Shown: one piece after another, positions 44,260 through 55,251 of the stretch
Position numbering within the stretch: position 1 is the first letter of the stretch
Layout: each line of letters begins with the position of its first letter
Source: Rhynchopus sp. YZ270_cl-10
Taxonomy: Eukaryota; Euglenozoa; Diplonemea; Diplonemida; Diplonemidae
DNA: 64,000 bases
Assembly (NCBI GenBank): GCA_964035575.1
Contig: OZ037864.1
Location: 992,001-1,056,000 of the forward strand
Direction: 5' to 3'
The notes under the pieces: generated by a model
Seen by the model: the letters and a program-made list of their open reading frames with translations, nothing else
Databases searched by the model: none
Told to the model about the DNA's origin: nothing
Made by a program: the position numbers and the translations under genes

Positions 44260-44710
44260 CATAGATGGTAGTCGGGCCGAGTCGGGCCGACTCGGGCCGA
44301 CCACTTTTCGTTATTTTTTTTTTCAAAAATATTTTTTTCAGGGTCGGCCCGAGTCGGGCCGAGTCGAAAAAACTCGGCCCGACTCAAAAAAAAGTCGGCC
44401 CGAGTCGGGCCGAGTCGAATTTTTTTTGGTTTTTTTTTTTTTGGGTTTTTTTTTTTTGGAAAAGATTTTACTGTGGGGGGGGCCGACGGGACCCGACTCG
44501 GCCCGACTCGGGCTGACTCGGGCCGACTCGGGCCGAGTTTTTTTTTCGACTCGGGCCGACTTTTTTTTTTTTAAAAATTTTTTTTTCGACTCGGCCCGAG
44601 TCGGCCCGACTTTTGAAAAAAAAAATAAAATAAAAAAAAGTCGGCCCGAGTCGGCCCGACTCCCAGATTTTCCAAAAACTCGGCCCGACTCGGGCCGACT
44701 ACCATCTATG
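44260..44710. mobile_element. Foldback element built of CTCGGGCCGA repeats
   Basis: A 451-bp element with inverted ends CATAGATGGTAGTCGG...CCGACTACCATCTATG, flanked by a repeated TCGTTC (44254-44259 and 44711-44716). The interior is many GACTCGGGCC/GGCCCGAGTC units in both orientations, separated by T-runs, so almost the whole element can fold on itself. Frames through it are Ser/Arg/Pro/Asp-rich artefacts. It has no coding capacity. Confidence 0.88.
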
Positions 44711-45620
44711 TCGTTCTTGACTCATTTTTTTTAAAAAATGGGGTTCAAAAAATGGCATTTTTTTTTTAGGAAAGTAAGACTTTGGTACTGAGAGCGAGCT
44801 ATGCTATGTTATCAAAGAAAGGGAGGGGAAAAAAAATTGGCTTCGGGTATAGGGTACTGCATAACCCGTTGTCGCCAATGCAACCAAGATTTGAAAGAAG
44901 AATGCAACCATCCCAAACACATTTGAGCCTTCCCCCCCCTGTTGTTCAGGGGTTAAAAACCCCCTGCGGAGGGAGCTTTTTTTGTCGTGCTGTTGGGGGA
45001 AATTAGTTATGGGTAAAATTCCTGCACAGAATATTGCCTATTTTGTTTTTGTACTTTGCGTGTGGCGTGTGCTCAGGTTGCTGGAAAAGCATTTTTCTTC
45101 CCTGCCGATTTTCTTTTTTTTTTCCCCAAAAAAAGTATCGTCTGTGTTTCTTGGAAGGCGGGGGGTGTGGATGTATACGGGAATGCACCCTGCTTTTAAG
45201 TTTTCTTTCTTCGCCTTCAAAAAATTTACTGTAAATGGGGATGTCTTTCCTTTTGAACCAAAGGACAGGCAACGTCTGGAGAATCACCCACCCTGCCCAT
45301 ACCTTTTTTTCTTTTTTTTTTTTGTCCCCATGTGTCTGCGTTCGCCAATGTACGGTGAAGCGTTTGCACTTTCCACTTATTTTGTCTTTAGTTTAACCTT
45401 CGCCGTTTGGAGGTTAAAAATCGCTCTCTGACCTTTATCTCTTAAGGGGAAGGTCGAAGCAGAGCACATAAAAAAAACAAAAAGCCATTTAGATTCTTTT
45501 CCCCCCCGGAAAATTTGTTCCCCCTTTTTTTGCGATACCGATTGTATATCAAGGTGACCGAGCAGCGAGAGGCTTAGGTTCATCCTGCGAAACCCCCCTC
45601 CTCCCCCCCCTTTTTTTTTT

Positions 45621-45700
45621 GCGCAACACTCCGGGGTTTTTGATAACCCGCGGAGTGCCAGTTCTTGCGTCTCAGAGGCGTTTGCGCTATCAATTTTACT
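45621..45700. repeat. Dispersed hairpin repeat C, copy 3
   Basis: GCGCAACACTCCGGGGTTTT, then TGATAACCCGCGGAGTG and the tail GCGTCTCAGAGGCGTTTGCG. The stem is kept while the loop differs from the other two copies. Confidence 0.8.
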
Positions 45701-46453
45701 TTTTTTAAAACATATTCCCCCACCCCAACCCCGACCCCCGCGTGAGATTTATATTGTGTCGTACCTGAAAAAAAGAAGGGGGCAGTGTAGAAAAGAAACG
45801 GGGACAGGCGGGGTCGTGTTCTTTTTTGCAGATGTCTCTTCTCTCTTTTTTTCATTTTTTTGGGGATGTGTGCGTCGAGAGGCGTATTTTAAGTTTTCTC
45901 TTCTGTCTTCTTTTGCCACCTCATGAAAGAGGAAATAGAAACAAAAAAACATTTTGAACACATTTTGCGGTTCTAGGGACGAACCGCGCTGCAGAGCCAC
46001 ACCTCACCAAAACAGGTCGAGGTGTGTGCGTTTCACCACAACCTCCCACCCATGGGGTCTTTCGTGCGCTGAGTGTTACGTTTCTATTATTTGAATACAG
46101 AAACAGAAAGCTCCGGTTTTGCGTATGGTTCATCCTATGATGTGTTTTTGTTTGTTTTGTTTTCCACTATCACTCTGGATGGAATGACCGTGTCTGCAGG
46201 TTTCCCTTTTGTGAGTATCAATGAAGTGTTCCCAGCAGGTGGTCTTTGCCGTCGGGCAAAACCATCCACATCGACACTTTGTCTATCGAGTTCACTTCTT
46301 CCTTGGCATGTGGGATGGTGTTCATCGCGTTACCTCCGTCATTTTGAAATAATTGAATGACACCAAATGTCATATCTTTTCAAGCCTTTTCAAGGTGACC
46401 AAGCACAGCGAGGCTTCGGTGCATCTTAACCCAAACCTTTTTTATATCAGTAT

Positions 46454-46520
46454 GTGCTTTCATCCGGATGGCTGCCATCGTGAGTCAGTTAGGAGGTGCA
46501 TCGAAAACTATTCCCTTATA
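46454..46520. repeat. Dispersed repeat E, copy 2
   Basis: GTGCTTTCATCCGGATGGCT, then GCCATCGTGAG and GGAGGTGCATCGAAAACTAT. Matches 29737-29815. Confidence 0.75.
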
Positions 46521-47611
46521 TTTTAACGTTGCTACTATTTGTTGTTTTTTTGTGGTATGTTAAATACCCCCCTGCCAGTTCCACACCTGAAAGTTGCCTG
46601 CATTGGTGTAGACACCCGAAGGACGCTCTTTCACAAATGCCTTTGTTTTAACCACATCGCGAGCTGTGTGTCCCACCCGTCTTCATTTTTTTCTTTTCTC
46701 TGATTCCTCTTTCCAATCCGGGTGTCGGACAATACAACGTTTGATTTTTTTTTGGCACAATACAACAGGTGCTTTCGGAAGTCGGTTAACGACCTGTCGG
46801 CGACCTGTCAATATCGACCCCTCCCGGAGCACCAACACTGTTTTTTTTTTTAAATTTGTGCTGTTAGGCAACATGGTCCCTTTGGGTGAAATTTTAGTAC
46901 AAAACCCACCTCCAGTAGTGGGCAATTGTCGATACTACAAGCGTGCCCCCCTGCCCCCCCGCCCCCCGCCCCATTCCCCAACAGCAAACGTCTCACTGCC
47001 AGAACCATCTCTCACTGGGTGCTACTGATCTTCATTCATCATGTGATGAGTGGAGGCCGAGGACACACAGTGATGGTGCCCCATGAAGACGGAGATACGG
47101 AATGACGGTACCGAATGGCCGTCTTTTGTGGGGGTTCTGATTTTTTTTTTAAAGCGGAGGTTCCCGCCTTTGAAAAGGCGGCTACACTAAACCATAAGAT
47201 TATCAAAAAAAAGGCGATAATCGGAAGTACGCAATCCCACTTTGGTGGTGTGATTTAGTACAACAAAAAAAAATGCCCCACACAGAATAACCGTTGGACA
47301 TAGCTTCGCCTAAAGGATTCGGTTTTAAAGCCAAATAATTAGCTGGTTTTATTGGGGGGAAATGCAATCCCCCCAGTAAATCCAGTTTATAATTCAATCC
47401 CCAGTTTAAAGTTATGCTGGTCAGCAACGTAAAAAGAAAAAAAAAAGTTGCGCAAAGCGTTGAACCTGAATTGGCCGCTGCCATTTTCCAGTACAAAGAA
47501 AGTGTTAGGGAGAAAAAAAAGTCTATTGATGAAACTACTTGCATTTTTTTGTGCAATTCCCCTTCAGTAAAAAACCCTCGTCACAGACACACACAAAAAA
47601 GAGAACACACA

Positions 47612-48389
47612 ATGACTTCGATTAATGAAATATTAAACAACGGCCCGTACCACTCGGAGTTCAACGACGACAAAGCAAAGGTGCACTGTGGGTGCGGTAT
47701 CTACCCTCTGAGAACGAAGAACGGAGTGGCGGAAGATGACTTTGGTATGTCACATTTTTTTGTGCGAATGTGATCAAAGGATGACTCAGCCATGGGTTCA
47801 TCTGATAAAACCTTTTCTTTGTTTTGTTCAGTAGAAGGTGACGGCGAAACACACCTTTTTTTTTAAAGGCTCAGGCAATATTTCCACTTTCGGTGTTTTC
47901 CGGAAAAAATTCATCCAAAACCGTGTTTTGCACCCTTTTCGACTTCTCTTTTACTCATTCCTTTAAACAGACGGTGACAAAGACATTGTCGACGAGGTTA
48001 TTTTCAACTTCAAAGCGAACATGCTGTTCCAACAATACACTGTGAAGGGGCCTGCGGACCGTACTCTGCTTTACTTAACGTTGTATGCGAATTACGTGCT
48101 GCGCATGGCGAAGGAGAAGACGCAGGTGGAGGCGAAGCGCGCACTCCATGAAGAGAGGAATAAGCCGTTCCAGCACCCAGGCGACAGAGGCTTCCCGCTG
48201 GCAGGGTTCCTCAACAAGCCCGAATCGGATGCAGAATCGGACGCCTGGAAGGCCTACATGGCAACATGCAGGACCGAGATTAACCTCAGATTGCTCCCCA
48301 AGCTCTACGAGCACCCCGCAGCCAACGACTACCCTGATAAGTTCTGGATGATGTTCGCCAAAAGAAAGTTCCTCGGCAAGCAGCTCTGA
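47612..48389 (+). CDS. ARPC3: Arp2/3 complex subunit 3 (p21-Arc)
   Basis: Structural subunit of the Arp2/3 complex, which nucleates branched actin filaments. Exons are 47612-47744 and 47971-48389 (phase 1; intron GTATGT...AACAG), giving 183 residues, close to the usual 175-180. Family landmarks are GPYHSEF near the start, DKDIVDEVIFNFKANMLFQQ, ADRTLLYLTLYANYVLRMA, the GFPLAGFLNKPES loop, LRLLPKLYEHP, and the terminal KFWMMFAKRKFLGKQL. The splice restores the conserved DGDKDIVDE stretch. Intron 1 includes a worn repeat-A fragment (GGGTTCATCTGATAAA near 47795). The gene indicates an actin-based motility or endocytosis system. Confidence 0.95.
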
Positions 48390-49346
48390 ATTCTGTCGTA
48401 AAAAAAGGGGACTCTCTTGACGAGAAAGGGTTTTGGGGTGGAGGAGGGTGAAAAAGGGGGGGGTAGGGGAACAAACGTAGGAGAGCATCGCAAATGGTGG
48501 TGACTACACGTTTTGATTAGTTATAAAGAGAAAAAAAAGAGAAACGAAAGGGGGAAAAAAAGGGGGAAAATATTTAGTTGAAACAAAGATTTTCTAAAAA
48601 TCCGTGTGTTTTTTTTTGGGAAAGGGGGGGGGAATATTTTGTGTATGTGTGTGACTCTGTTTCTACAAATATTAGGGGTGTCTTCCCGTTTTTTTTGTTT
48701 GATTTTTTATGTACCTATGAGGACCGTTCTTCAAGGGAACATTTTTACCCCCTCTTTTTTTAGAGATGAACTACGTACAAGAAACTTAGGTTCATCTTAT
48801 CCACCCTTCTCTCTTTGGGGGGTACGTATTTATGTCCTTTTTCTCTTTCCTGCTTTGTTCCAATCCATAGAGAGGGACAATAATACCTGTGTGCAGAGAG
48901 TCTAAGTTATTTCGGGGATGTGTGTTTACTGTGGAGCACATCCCTCGAAGTTGTCCACACGATGAATTTGTCAAAAAAAAGGGACACCAAAAAACACAAT
49001 ATTGTTTCATTCATGAATACATGGTTGCCATGTTAAGGGGGATGCAAAACGAGGGGGTTGCTTCAAAATAGTGCTGTCCCAAGCATGCACAACGTTCTAT
49101 GCTGTGTGTCTTTTTCTTTTTTCTTTTTTTTCCATTTTCTTTTTTTGGGCCCCTGGCTGATCCAAGCCCCCCTCCCAAACGAGAAGTGCCCCGCCTCTCC
49201 CCACTTCCCTGTGCTCTATGTCTCGAGTGACGTTTCTTCCAAAAAAAAAAACCGCCCCCCTCTTTCACCTCAATATTTCCCCTCTACTATCTACCACTCT
49301 CCTAAATTCACTTTCCCCAGGATAGGGGGGTGACAACATTCCCCAA
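48390..49346. other. Spacer before the cysteine-rich protein gene
   Basis: Homopolymer-rich. A CTTAGGTTCATCTTATCC fragment lies near 48786-48803 and a GGGGTGACAACATTCCC fragment at 49326-49342. No gene is supported. Confidence 0.45.
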
Positions 49347-52049
49347 ATGATTTGGGTGTTGTTGCTATGGTTTGCAGTGTGTTGTGAGTGTTTTGAGGAG
49401 TCTGCTGGAGAGGGCGTTTGCGTGGACACTACAGAGGAGGAGTGTGAGGGGGCAGCTTCGGTGCTATGTGTATGGGACAGTGTGCGGGCGATTTGTGTTG
49501 ACCCAGGGGAGGAGCCGTTGGTGTCGTGCAGTCATCTTGGGGAGTACGGTTGTAGCATGGCTTCGTCGCGCTGTGTGTATGATGGGGCCTGCCGTGCGCA
49601 ATCCTGCCGTGCATATGACTCGAACATCGCAAAGTGTTTTGTGCTCTCCGAATGCCGCTGGGAAGATGCGCCCAACAACCCCGACCACACCGTAGGCAAG
49701 TGTCTCGACTCTCATGAAGGTTCTTGCCAAGTGCGTCCCCACAGTGACTGTAGCCATGACGGAAAATGCCATTTCGATGCCCCCCTCTTTGCATGCAAAG
49801 ACGGCCCCCATTGCACCCCCCTCGCGAAGGCTGCCTGCCAGGACACTGCACACTGTATCCTGACCACAGCAGGTGGGTGCGAGCCACGCTATGCAGGGGT
49901 GCGTTGTGAACACCGTGCGACAAACTGCGAGGACCGCTACTGCCAGGAAGCACATACCGGTCTTTCACAGGTGTGCCTCAGGAGGGGTAGGTGCGAGACA
50001 CATGCGGGTGCAGTGGTGTGCAGTGCAGACCCGCATTGTGCGTGGCAGCACAACACCGAGGTTTGCGTAGAGATGTATGACTGCAGCGTGCACCAGACCA
50101 ACCACACAGCCTGCACCGAGGCTATAGGGTGTGTCTGGGGCAATGCGGCATTGTTCGGTGCAGTGGCGACAGCCTCTCCAATGGCAACATGCGACGCAGC
50201 ACGTGACGGCAGTGGCCTTGATGCCGACTACTGCGCCACCTTCCTGACTGCAAGCGCATGCCTAGAGAGCCTTGACTGTCATTGGTCGGTTCTCAACGGC
50301 ACCCCGCAGTGTACGTCACACCGGGCCTCAGTTACCTGCGAGTTTCTGTCGAAGTATGGCTGTGCGCATAGTCGTAGCTGTGTGTGGGATACCTCAGGGA
50401 GTGAGCATGTGTGCAGAGAAGGGGATGAGACGGTGATGGACGTGTGCAGCGCGTATGTGTCGTCGCAACCGTGTCTGGCCGATGCAGGGTGTCAGTGGTC
50501 GCGGTATCATGTGAAGCTTGCAAATAGTTGCAGGTCAAGGTACTTTCCACGTCAGTGCGGCTTCCGCAGCCGTTTCCACTGCAAGAACGACTGCACAGAG
50601 GTACACGCGGCATGCGCCGCAGTGCCACAAGAGACGGACATCATCTGCAGCAACATCACGACACCAAGAGAATGCACCTTCCGCCTCTGCACCTGGCAAC
50701 ACGGTGTCTGTTCAGCTGGCACCCCACCCTGCACAGCCCTCACAGAGAGCCTCTGTCTGAGCAGGGACGCATGCTTCTTCAACACAACGGCGCAGCAGTG
50801 TGCAGTGGTCGTGCCGCCGATGGGGTGCGGGGTGCATGCTACTGAGCCAAACTGCTATGGAGGGGATGCCAGAGACTTTGCAACGTGTCTGTGGGACGAG
50901 AGGTCAAAGGCGTGTCTGCCTCGGCAGGATGTGCCCTGTCCGCACCTCTCTGAGGTATCCTGTGGGTACGTGGTGGGGTGTGCCTGGGGTGGTCTGTGCT
51001 ACAATGCAACCCTCGGTGTGCTCTCTGCGTTCTGTTACCTCAAAAGCAGTGTCGAGTGTGGCCATACCGACAGCTGCGGTTGGGACACAGGTCGCAGGGT
51101 CTGCTTTGCACGCCCCGGTGCAACAGCAGCACCGTCCCACCCCATCGCCACATCATGGTGCACAGCCGACGCTGCAGGAGAGTGCAGGCTCGAAGGCGAC
51201 CCCGAAGCGTTCTGCATGATAGAGGGCAGCTTCTCGTCGTGCAGGTGCACAGAAGGGTATGCACACTTCATCACAACGGAGGGCACCGTGCGAAGGTGTC
51301 TCCCGGTCCTTGATAGCAAACCCGAAACACGTCTTACCTTTGCCATGCATTGGGACCGTGCGATTCCGTGCGCATCCCTCAGTGTAGATGCGACGCTTGT
51401 TGCTGCAGAGGTTGTTCGGCGCCTTGGCAGTGACGCTGCGCGTATTGGTGCGTTAGGTGCAGTGTGCGGACAGGCCCTGACCTCGGTGTGGGTCGAAGTC
51501 GACAACGTGCAGATGATCACCGTTTCGCGCATGATGTCACACAGACTCCACGCAGAGCTCTCTGCCGTGATACGCACTGCGTCCGAGCTGCACACCCTGA
51601 CGCCATCCCTCGCGCAAGAACTCTGGACTTCTACCATTGTCGGGGAAGACCAATGCACCGCCATGCACAGCAGGCTCTCCGTCATCGTCCCAGACGGCAA
51701 CAACCACTGCTGGGCTCTTGCGTGCACCGAAGGGTACACCATACCGGAGGACACGGGTGTGTGTGCAAAGCTCCCCCCGCCACCACCAGAGGACGACGAC
51801 GGTGGGATCAATGCTGGGGGTGTGGCTGGGGTTGTGATTGCGTGCGTTCTCTTTTTTGGAATGATTCTCTTTGTTATGTGGCTGTGGTTGAGAAAGACAC
51901 CTGCCGAACGTATCACCCCTCAGAATACACATGGCGAAAGCGACGCAGACGGAGACGACACAACTGACGCAGATGGCGAAGAATGCGTAGAACTCTCCGA
52001 CCGAGGCACCGAGGAAGTCGCCAACCCCGACCACGACGCTGATGTGTAA
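49347..52049 (+). CDS. Large cysteine-rich type I membrane protein
   Basis: Single-exon gene of 900 residues. An N-terminal signal peptide (MIWVLLLWFAVCCECF) is followed by about 650 residues with very frequent cysteines. These are arranged in about eleven degenerate modules whose hallmark is C-x-W (CVWD, CRWE, CAWQ, CHWS, CTWQ, CGWD) followed 6-12 residues later by another Cys. An EGF-like stretch (CMIEGSFSSCRCTEGYAHF) ends this part, then a less cysteine-rich 150-residue region. A Pro/Asp-rich stalk leads to a single membrane segment (about 825-848, VAGVVIACVLFFGMILFVMW) and a 52-residue acidic cytoplasmic tail. I infer a disulfide-rich surface protein, similar in style to the cysteine-rich membrane proteins of diplomonads and other protists, without claiming homology. 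Absence of introns in so long a gene is notable. Confidence 0.88.
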   Translation: MIWVLLLWFAVCCECFEESAGEGVCVDTTEEECEGAASVLCVWDSVRAICVDPGEEPLVSCSHLGEYGCSMASSRCVYDGACRAQSCRAYDSNIAKCFVLSECRWEDAPNNPDHTVGKCLDSHEGSCQVRPHSDCSHDGKCHFDAPLFACKDGPHCTPLAKAACQDTAHCILTTAGGCEPRYAGVRCEHRATNCEDRYCQEAHTGLSQVCLRRGRCETHAGAVVCSADPHCAWQHNTEVCVEMYDCSVHQTNHTACTEAIGCVWGNAALFGAVATASPMATCDAARDGSGLDADYCATFLTASACLESLDCHWSVLNGTPQCTSHRASVTCEFLSKYGCAHSRSCVWDTSGSEHVCREGDETVMDVCSAYVSSQPCLADAGCQWSRYHVKLANSCRSRYFPRQCGFRSRFHCKNDCTEVHAACAAVPQETDIICSNITTPRECTFRLCTWQHGVCSAGTPPCTALTESLCLSRDACFFNTTAQQCAVVVPPMGCGVHATEPNCYGGDARDFATCLWDERSKACLPRQDVPCPHLSEVSCGYVVGCAWGGLCYNATLGVLSAFCYLKSSVECGHTDSCGWDTGRRVCFARPGATAAPSHPIATSWCTADAAGECRLEGDPEAFCMIEGSFSSCRCTEGYAHFITTEGTVRRCLPVLDSKPETRLTFAMHWDRAIPCASLSVDATLVAAEVVRRLGSDAARIGALGAVCGQALTSVWVEVDNVQMITVSRMMSHRLHAELSAVIRTASELHTLTPSLAQELWTSTIVGEDQCTAMHSRLSVIVPDGNNHCWALACTEGYTIPEDTGVCAKLPPPPPEDDDGGINAGGVAGVVIACVLFFGMILFVMWLWLRKTPAERITPQNTHGESDADGDDTTDADGEECVELSDRGTEEVANPDHDADV

Positions 52050-53008
52050 TCGCCATCAAAGTAACAAAAGGCACAGACGGTAGTTCCTTTTTTTTGATTC
52101 TAGTACCTACGGGACAAAGCTTGTCTTTGCCCAGAGGCAAGTACCAGCAACGGCATAGTTGCACGCAGAGTGCAGTCAGCACTGTATTGTTTTTGTGATG
52201 TGTGCACGAGAGGCGCATTCATCTTACAAGGTTTCTTTTTATTCTTGGCAAGATGTGTGCCTTAAACCCATGCTATCTTTCCTTCTGCGTGGGTGGCCAC
52301 CAACTATGGTAGTATGGTTGCATGGTGTGTGCTGCAGTAGCTTTTGCAGACGTGAATGCTCAACCATGCTGCCTGAACAACGTGCAGTCAGTCTTGAAAT
52401 TATCGGTCTAACTACAAAATCTAGCCGCAGTACGTCGTGTTTGAACTGTTGAGTTCGCTCCTTGATGGAGGTGTCTGCATTTGGCTAAGAACGTTCCACA
52501 CAAACAAAAAACCGAACGACCGATATTTCAAACACCCCCCCACCACCGCCACGTTTTTTTTTTTTTATAAAGATAAGTGCATACCACAGTTGAGAAGGAA
52601 TGGCCGAGTAAGAGAGCACAGCGTTGTCCACGATGGGTTTGCTTGCCAGCACACAGCAACCCTTTGGAACAGTGCGTATTTTTTTCTGATCTCTTCAGAC
52701 ATTCTTTTGAGGAATATTTGTACACATTAGCCAGATGTAGACTAGGCTTCACTTTTAGGACACCTTTCCTGGGAACAAAGAGTTTCAGAATTGCGTAGAA
52801 GCAAAATAGTGTTGCAACCAGACTGCTTTGTGTTCTCTGAGAAGTAAGTGACACAAAGGTAACCAAGCTGAAGGTATTAAGCCGAATAACCGGGCTAGCT
52901 GTTGTTTGTTCCATGCGTGCCCTGTGTGTGAGCGATGTTGTAAAAGCCATTCCCTTTGGAGATGAGCTACGTCTTTGGCACCGGGTTTTCCACATTTTTT
53001 TCTCCCCC

Positions 53009-53146
53009 TAACACATAGTGTATTAAGAAACTAGACAAAAAGAAAGGCCAACGTTCAGATCGTGTGTAACAGTATTTCCCCTTGACTCCCCTTTCACCTT
53101 GCGCCAAACAGATTTTTTTACCTATTTTGGTTGCGTTCAACGAAAA
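53009..53146. repeat. Dispersed repeat D, copy 3
   Basis: More diverged copy: ACACATAGTGTATTAAGAAA, GGCCAACGTT, TTGCGCCAAA and GGTTGCGTTCAACGAAAAAC, followed by ATCAAGATCAGTTGGCGATG as in the copy at 16507. Confidence 0.7.
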
Positions 53147-54376
53147 ACACTGTTATTTTTTATCAAGATCAGTTGGCGATGTTGTTTAGTTTTTATTATA
53201 AAATCAACGTCATTTTTTAGGTGGGTGTGCCACGAGAGGTATATTCAGCATTATCTTTTTCTCTTCGAGTTTTCTTTTCTTTTCTTTTCTTTCTTTTTGT
53301 GCACGAGAAGCACATTCATTCTTTCATTATTTTATGATATTTCGCCTGTGTCTGCAGAGGCGTTTGCACCTGTCGCAGCTTCTCTTTTGTGACTTAAGCA
53401 CGAGAGGCCGGAGTTCATCTCATAACAACTCTTCAAGGTGACTGGGCACGAGAGGCTTAGGATCATCTTATAAACGTTTCTTCTTTGTGTGCAGCGAGCG
53501 TAGGGTGGAATCCTCCGGTACGGACACACTCTAAGAACTCCCCCCGCATGCTCCCCCCACTGATTTCTCTTCGTTTGTTTTGTGTCGTGTGCCATCATTG
53601 GCATGCGTCATCTCCCTGTCCATAACCAAACTGATTTTGAGTCACAATTAAAACCTCAAACGCACCACCAGTTTTGTTATGCCCCCATACCATATTAAAA
53701 AAATTATTGTGTCATCGCATTTTCTTGCAATTTTTTTTTGGTCATATACCAAGATACACTGTCACTAGAGAGGACTGTTGTGTTTCAGGTCAACTTTTTT
53801 TTTTCAGACATTGCATGGACAGGACTGCTCGTTTTTTTTCATCTTTATCATCATTTTTTTTTCGGGTTTTGTTACGTTTTTATGCCTTCACAGTGACAGT
53901 GTTGTATAGCACTTATCGCAGTCGGGCAGGGGAGAGGTCACTGAGTTCTCACCTTGCTCATGAGGGATTTAGCTTCATTTTCCTTTTATAGTGGCTAAAC
54001 ACCGAGAGACTTCGGGTTCCCTTTTTTTATATTCCACACCATGTAGACACTCTGACAGCACATGAAGGCTAAATAAGGCAGCACACAAAAAAAAAGACTG
54101 CAGATCGACAAGCCCGGTTTTTCATTTTGTGTATTTTTTTCTTTTTCGCATTGTTGCGTACCAGGGTTATATTGCTGAAAACAGGGCTTTTGTTGGCGCA
54201 GTTATTTTGTGGCGTGGACCGTGGTGTCTTGTGTGTGTGTGTGTGTGTTTTTGTCACATCCTCAGTCATGGGGGTTTTTTACTCTCCACGAAGTTGGTTT
54301 TTTTACCATTGCTTCTCACTTTATTCATTGCTCAACAAAAAAAAGTACACGTCTTTACCCAGCTGGTGTAAACATA

Positions 54377-54542
54377 CAATGTAACGAGGCCAAATCAGCC
54401 TCGCTAAGGCCGGCTCAGACGTGGCTGGGGCATACTAATAATATTGAGACGTGGCGTGATTGTAAGTATTGGTACGCCTCAGCCACGCCTTAGATGGATG
54501 TTCCAGACATGCCTATTTTCAGGCGTCGGCCTCGTTGCATTG
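54377..54542. mobile_element. Short TIR element (MITE), copy B
   Basis: A 166-bp element beginning CAATGTAACGAGGCC and ending GGCCTCGTTGCATTG, flanked by TA on each side (ACATA|...|TATGT), as in Stowaway-like and Tc1/mariner-related MITEs. Related to 21093-21229 in inverted orientation, with extra internal sequence. Confidence 0.85.
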
Positions 54543-55251
54543 TATGTGTAAAGTGTCGACACCATTTAAAAAAACCCCCCTTCTCCACTCCCGTTTAAGT
54601 ATTGATCAAGGTGGCTAAGCACAGCGAGACTCACGTTCATAGTATTATTGCAAAGGATTTCCTTTGTTTTTTTTTCCCCCTTTGTTTTTCACCGTGCTTC
54701 ACGCTTTGCTTATTCCTCAAATCCCGCCCCTTCTCAACAATTGTCTTCGAGTTTTGTTTTGTTGTTATATTTCATTTTTCGGTGACTAAGCAGGGCATGC
54801 TGATGATCATCTGACCAAACCTTCATACGTTCACCCCTCTCTAATAATAGCAGCGCATTTCACTGCGAATCTCTCAATTCAAAGAAACAGAACATTTGCC
54901 TTTTACCACTTTTCTCCAACTCTCTTCCCCCATTCTCCCCCTTCTCCCCCACCTATAAAATATGACATGTGTGTCACTTCTCACTTGTCACTGGGTCTCG
55001 TCGTGCATGCCGAATCAATGCGGATGTTTGCCATTCCATTACGATGGCTGTGGGGGGTGAAGGGGATGGACCAGCTGACGATGAGAATATTTACTGGCAC
55101 TTTGCATTTTTTTTTCCCCACCTTCATTTATCCTCCATTTGACTGCCTTTCGTTGTAGAGCAATCAAGATCGGTTGACCGTAATAGTCGGGGTTCACCTT
55201 TTTCCTACCACTTTTGAGTCAGTTTCTTTAAGGTAGCAATACAAAAGTAAA

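Larger units (their letters stand above)
42779..47611. other. Long repeat-rich spacer
   Basis: Nearly 5 kb without a convincing gene. It holds repeat B copy 2, a foldback element (44260-44710), repeats A, C and E, and T/C homopolymers. Fragments such as GCTTAGGATCGT (42910) and GAGGCTTAGAATCATCTG (44137) are worn repeat-A pieces. Confidence 0.5.
52050..55251. other. Repeat-rich spacer
   Basis: Contains GTGTGCACGAGAGGCGCATT at 52200-52225, repeat D copy 3 (53009-53146), fragments CACGAGAGGTATATTCAG (53230) and GTGCACGAGAAGCACATTCA (53297), repeat A (53435-53475), a repeat-B tail (53745-53790), a GT microsatellite (54228-54248) and the MITE at 54377-54542. A minus-strand frame at 52528-52995 has no recognisable features. 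No gene is supported. Confidence 0.5.

Noticed and set aside
44177-44734. Ser/Arg/Pro-rich open frame through the foldback element
   Set aside because: Produced by the repeated CTCGGGCCGA motif and T-runs.
51035-51916. 293-residue minus-strand open frame over the cysteine-rich protein
   Set aside because: Shadow of the coding strand; no domain or signal of its own.
52528-52995. 155-residue minus-strand open frame in spacer
   Set aside because: No recognisable motif, no splice context and T-run-derived Lys-rich ends; not enough to call a gene.
55042-55140. Short ATG-started frame (MAVGGEGDGPADDENIYW) upstream of the permease
   Set aside because: Runs into a T-tract and stops within 33 codons; no consistent splice to the permease was seen.
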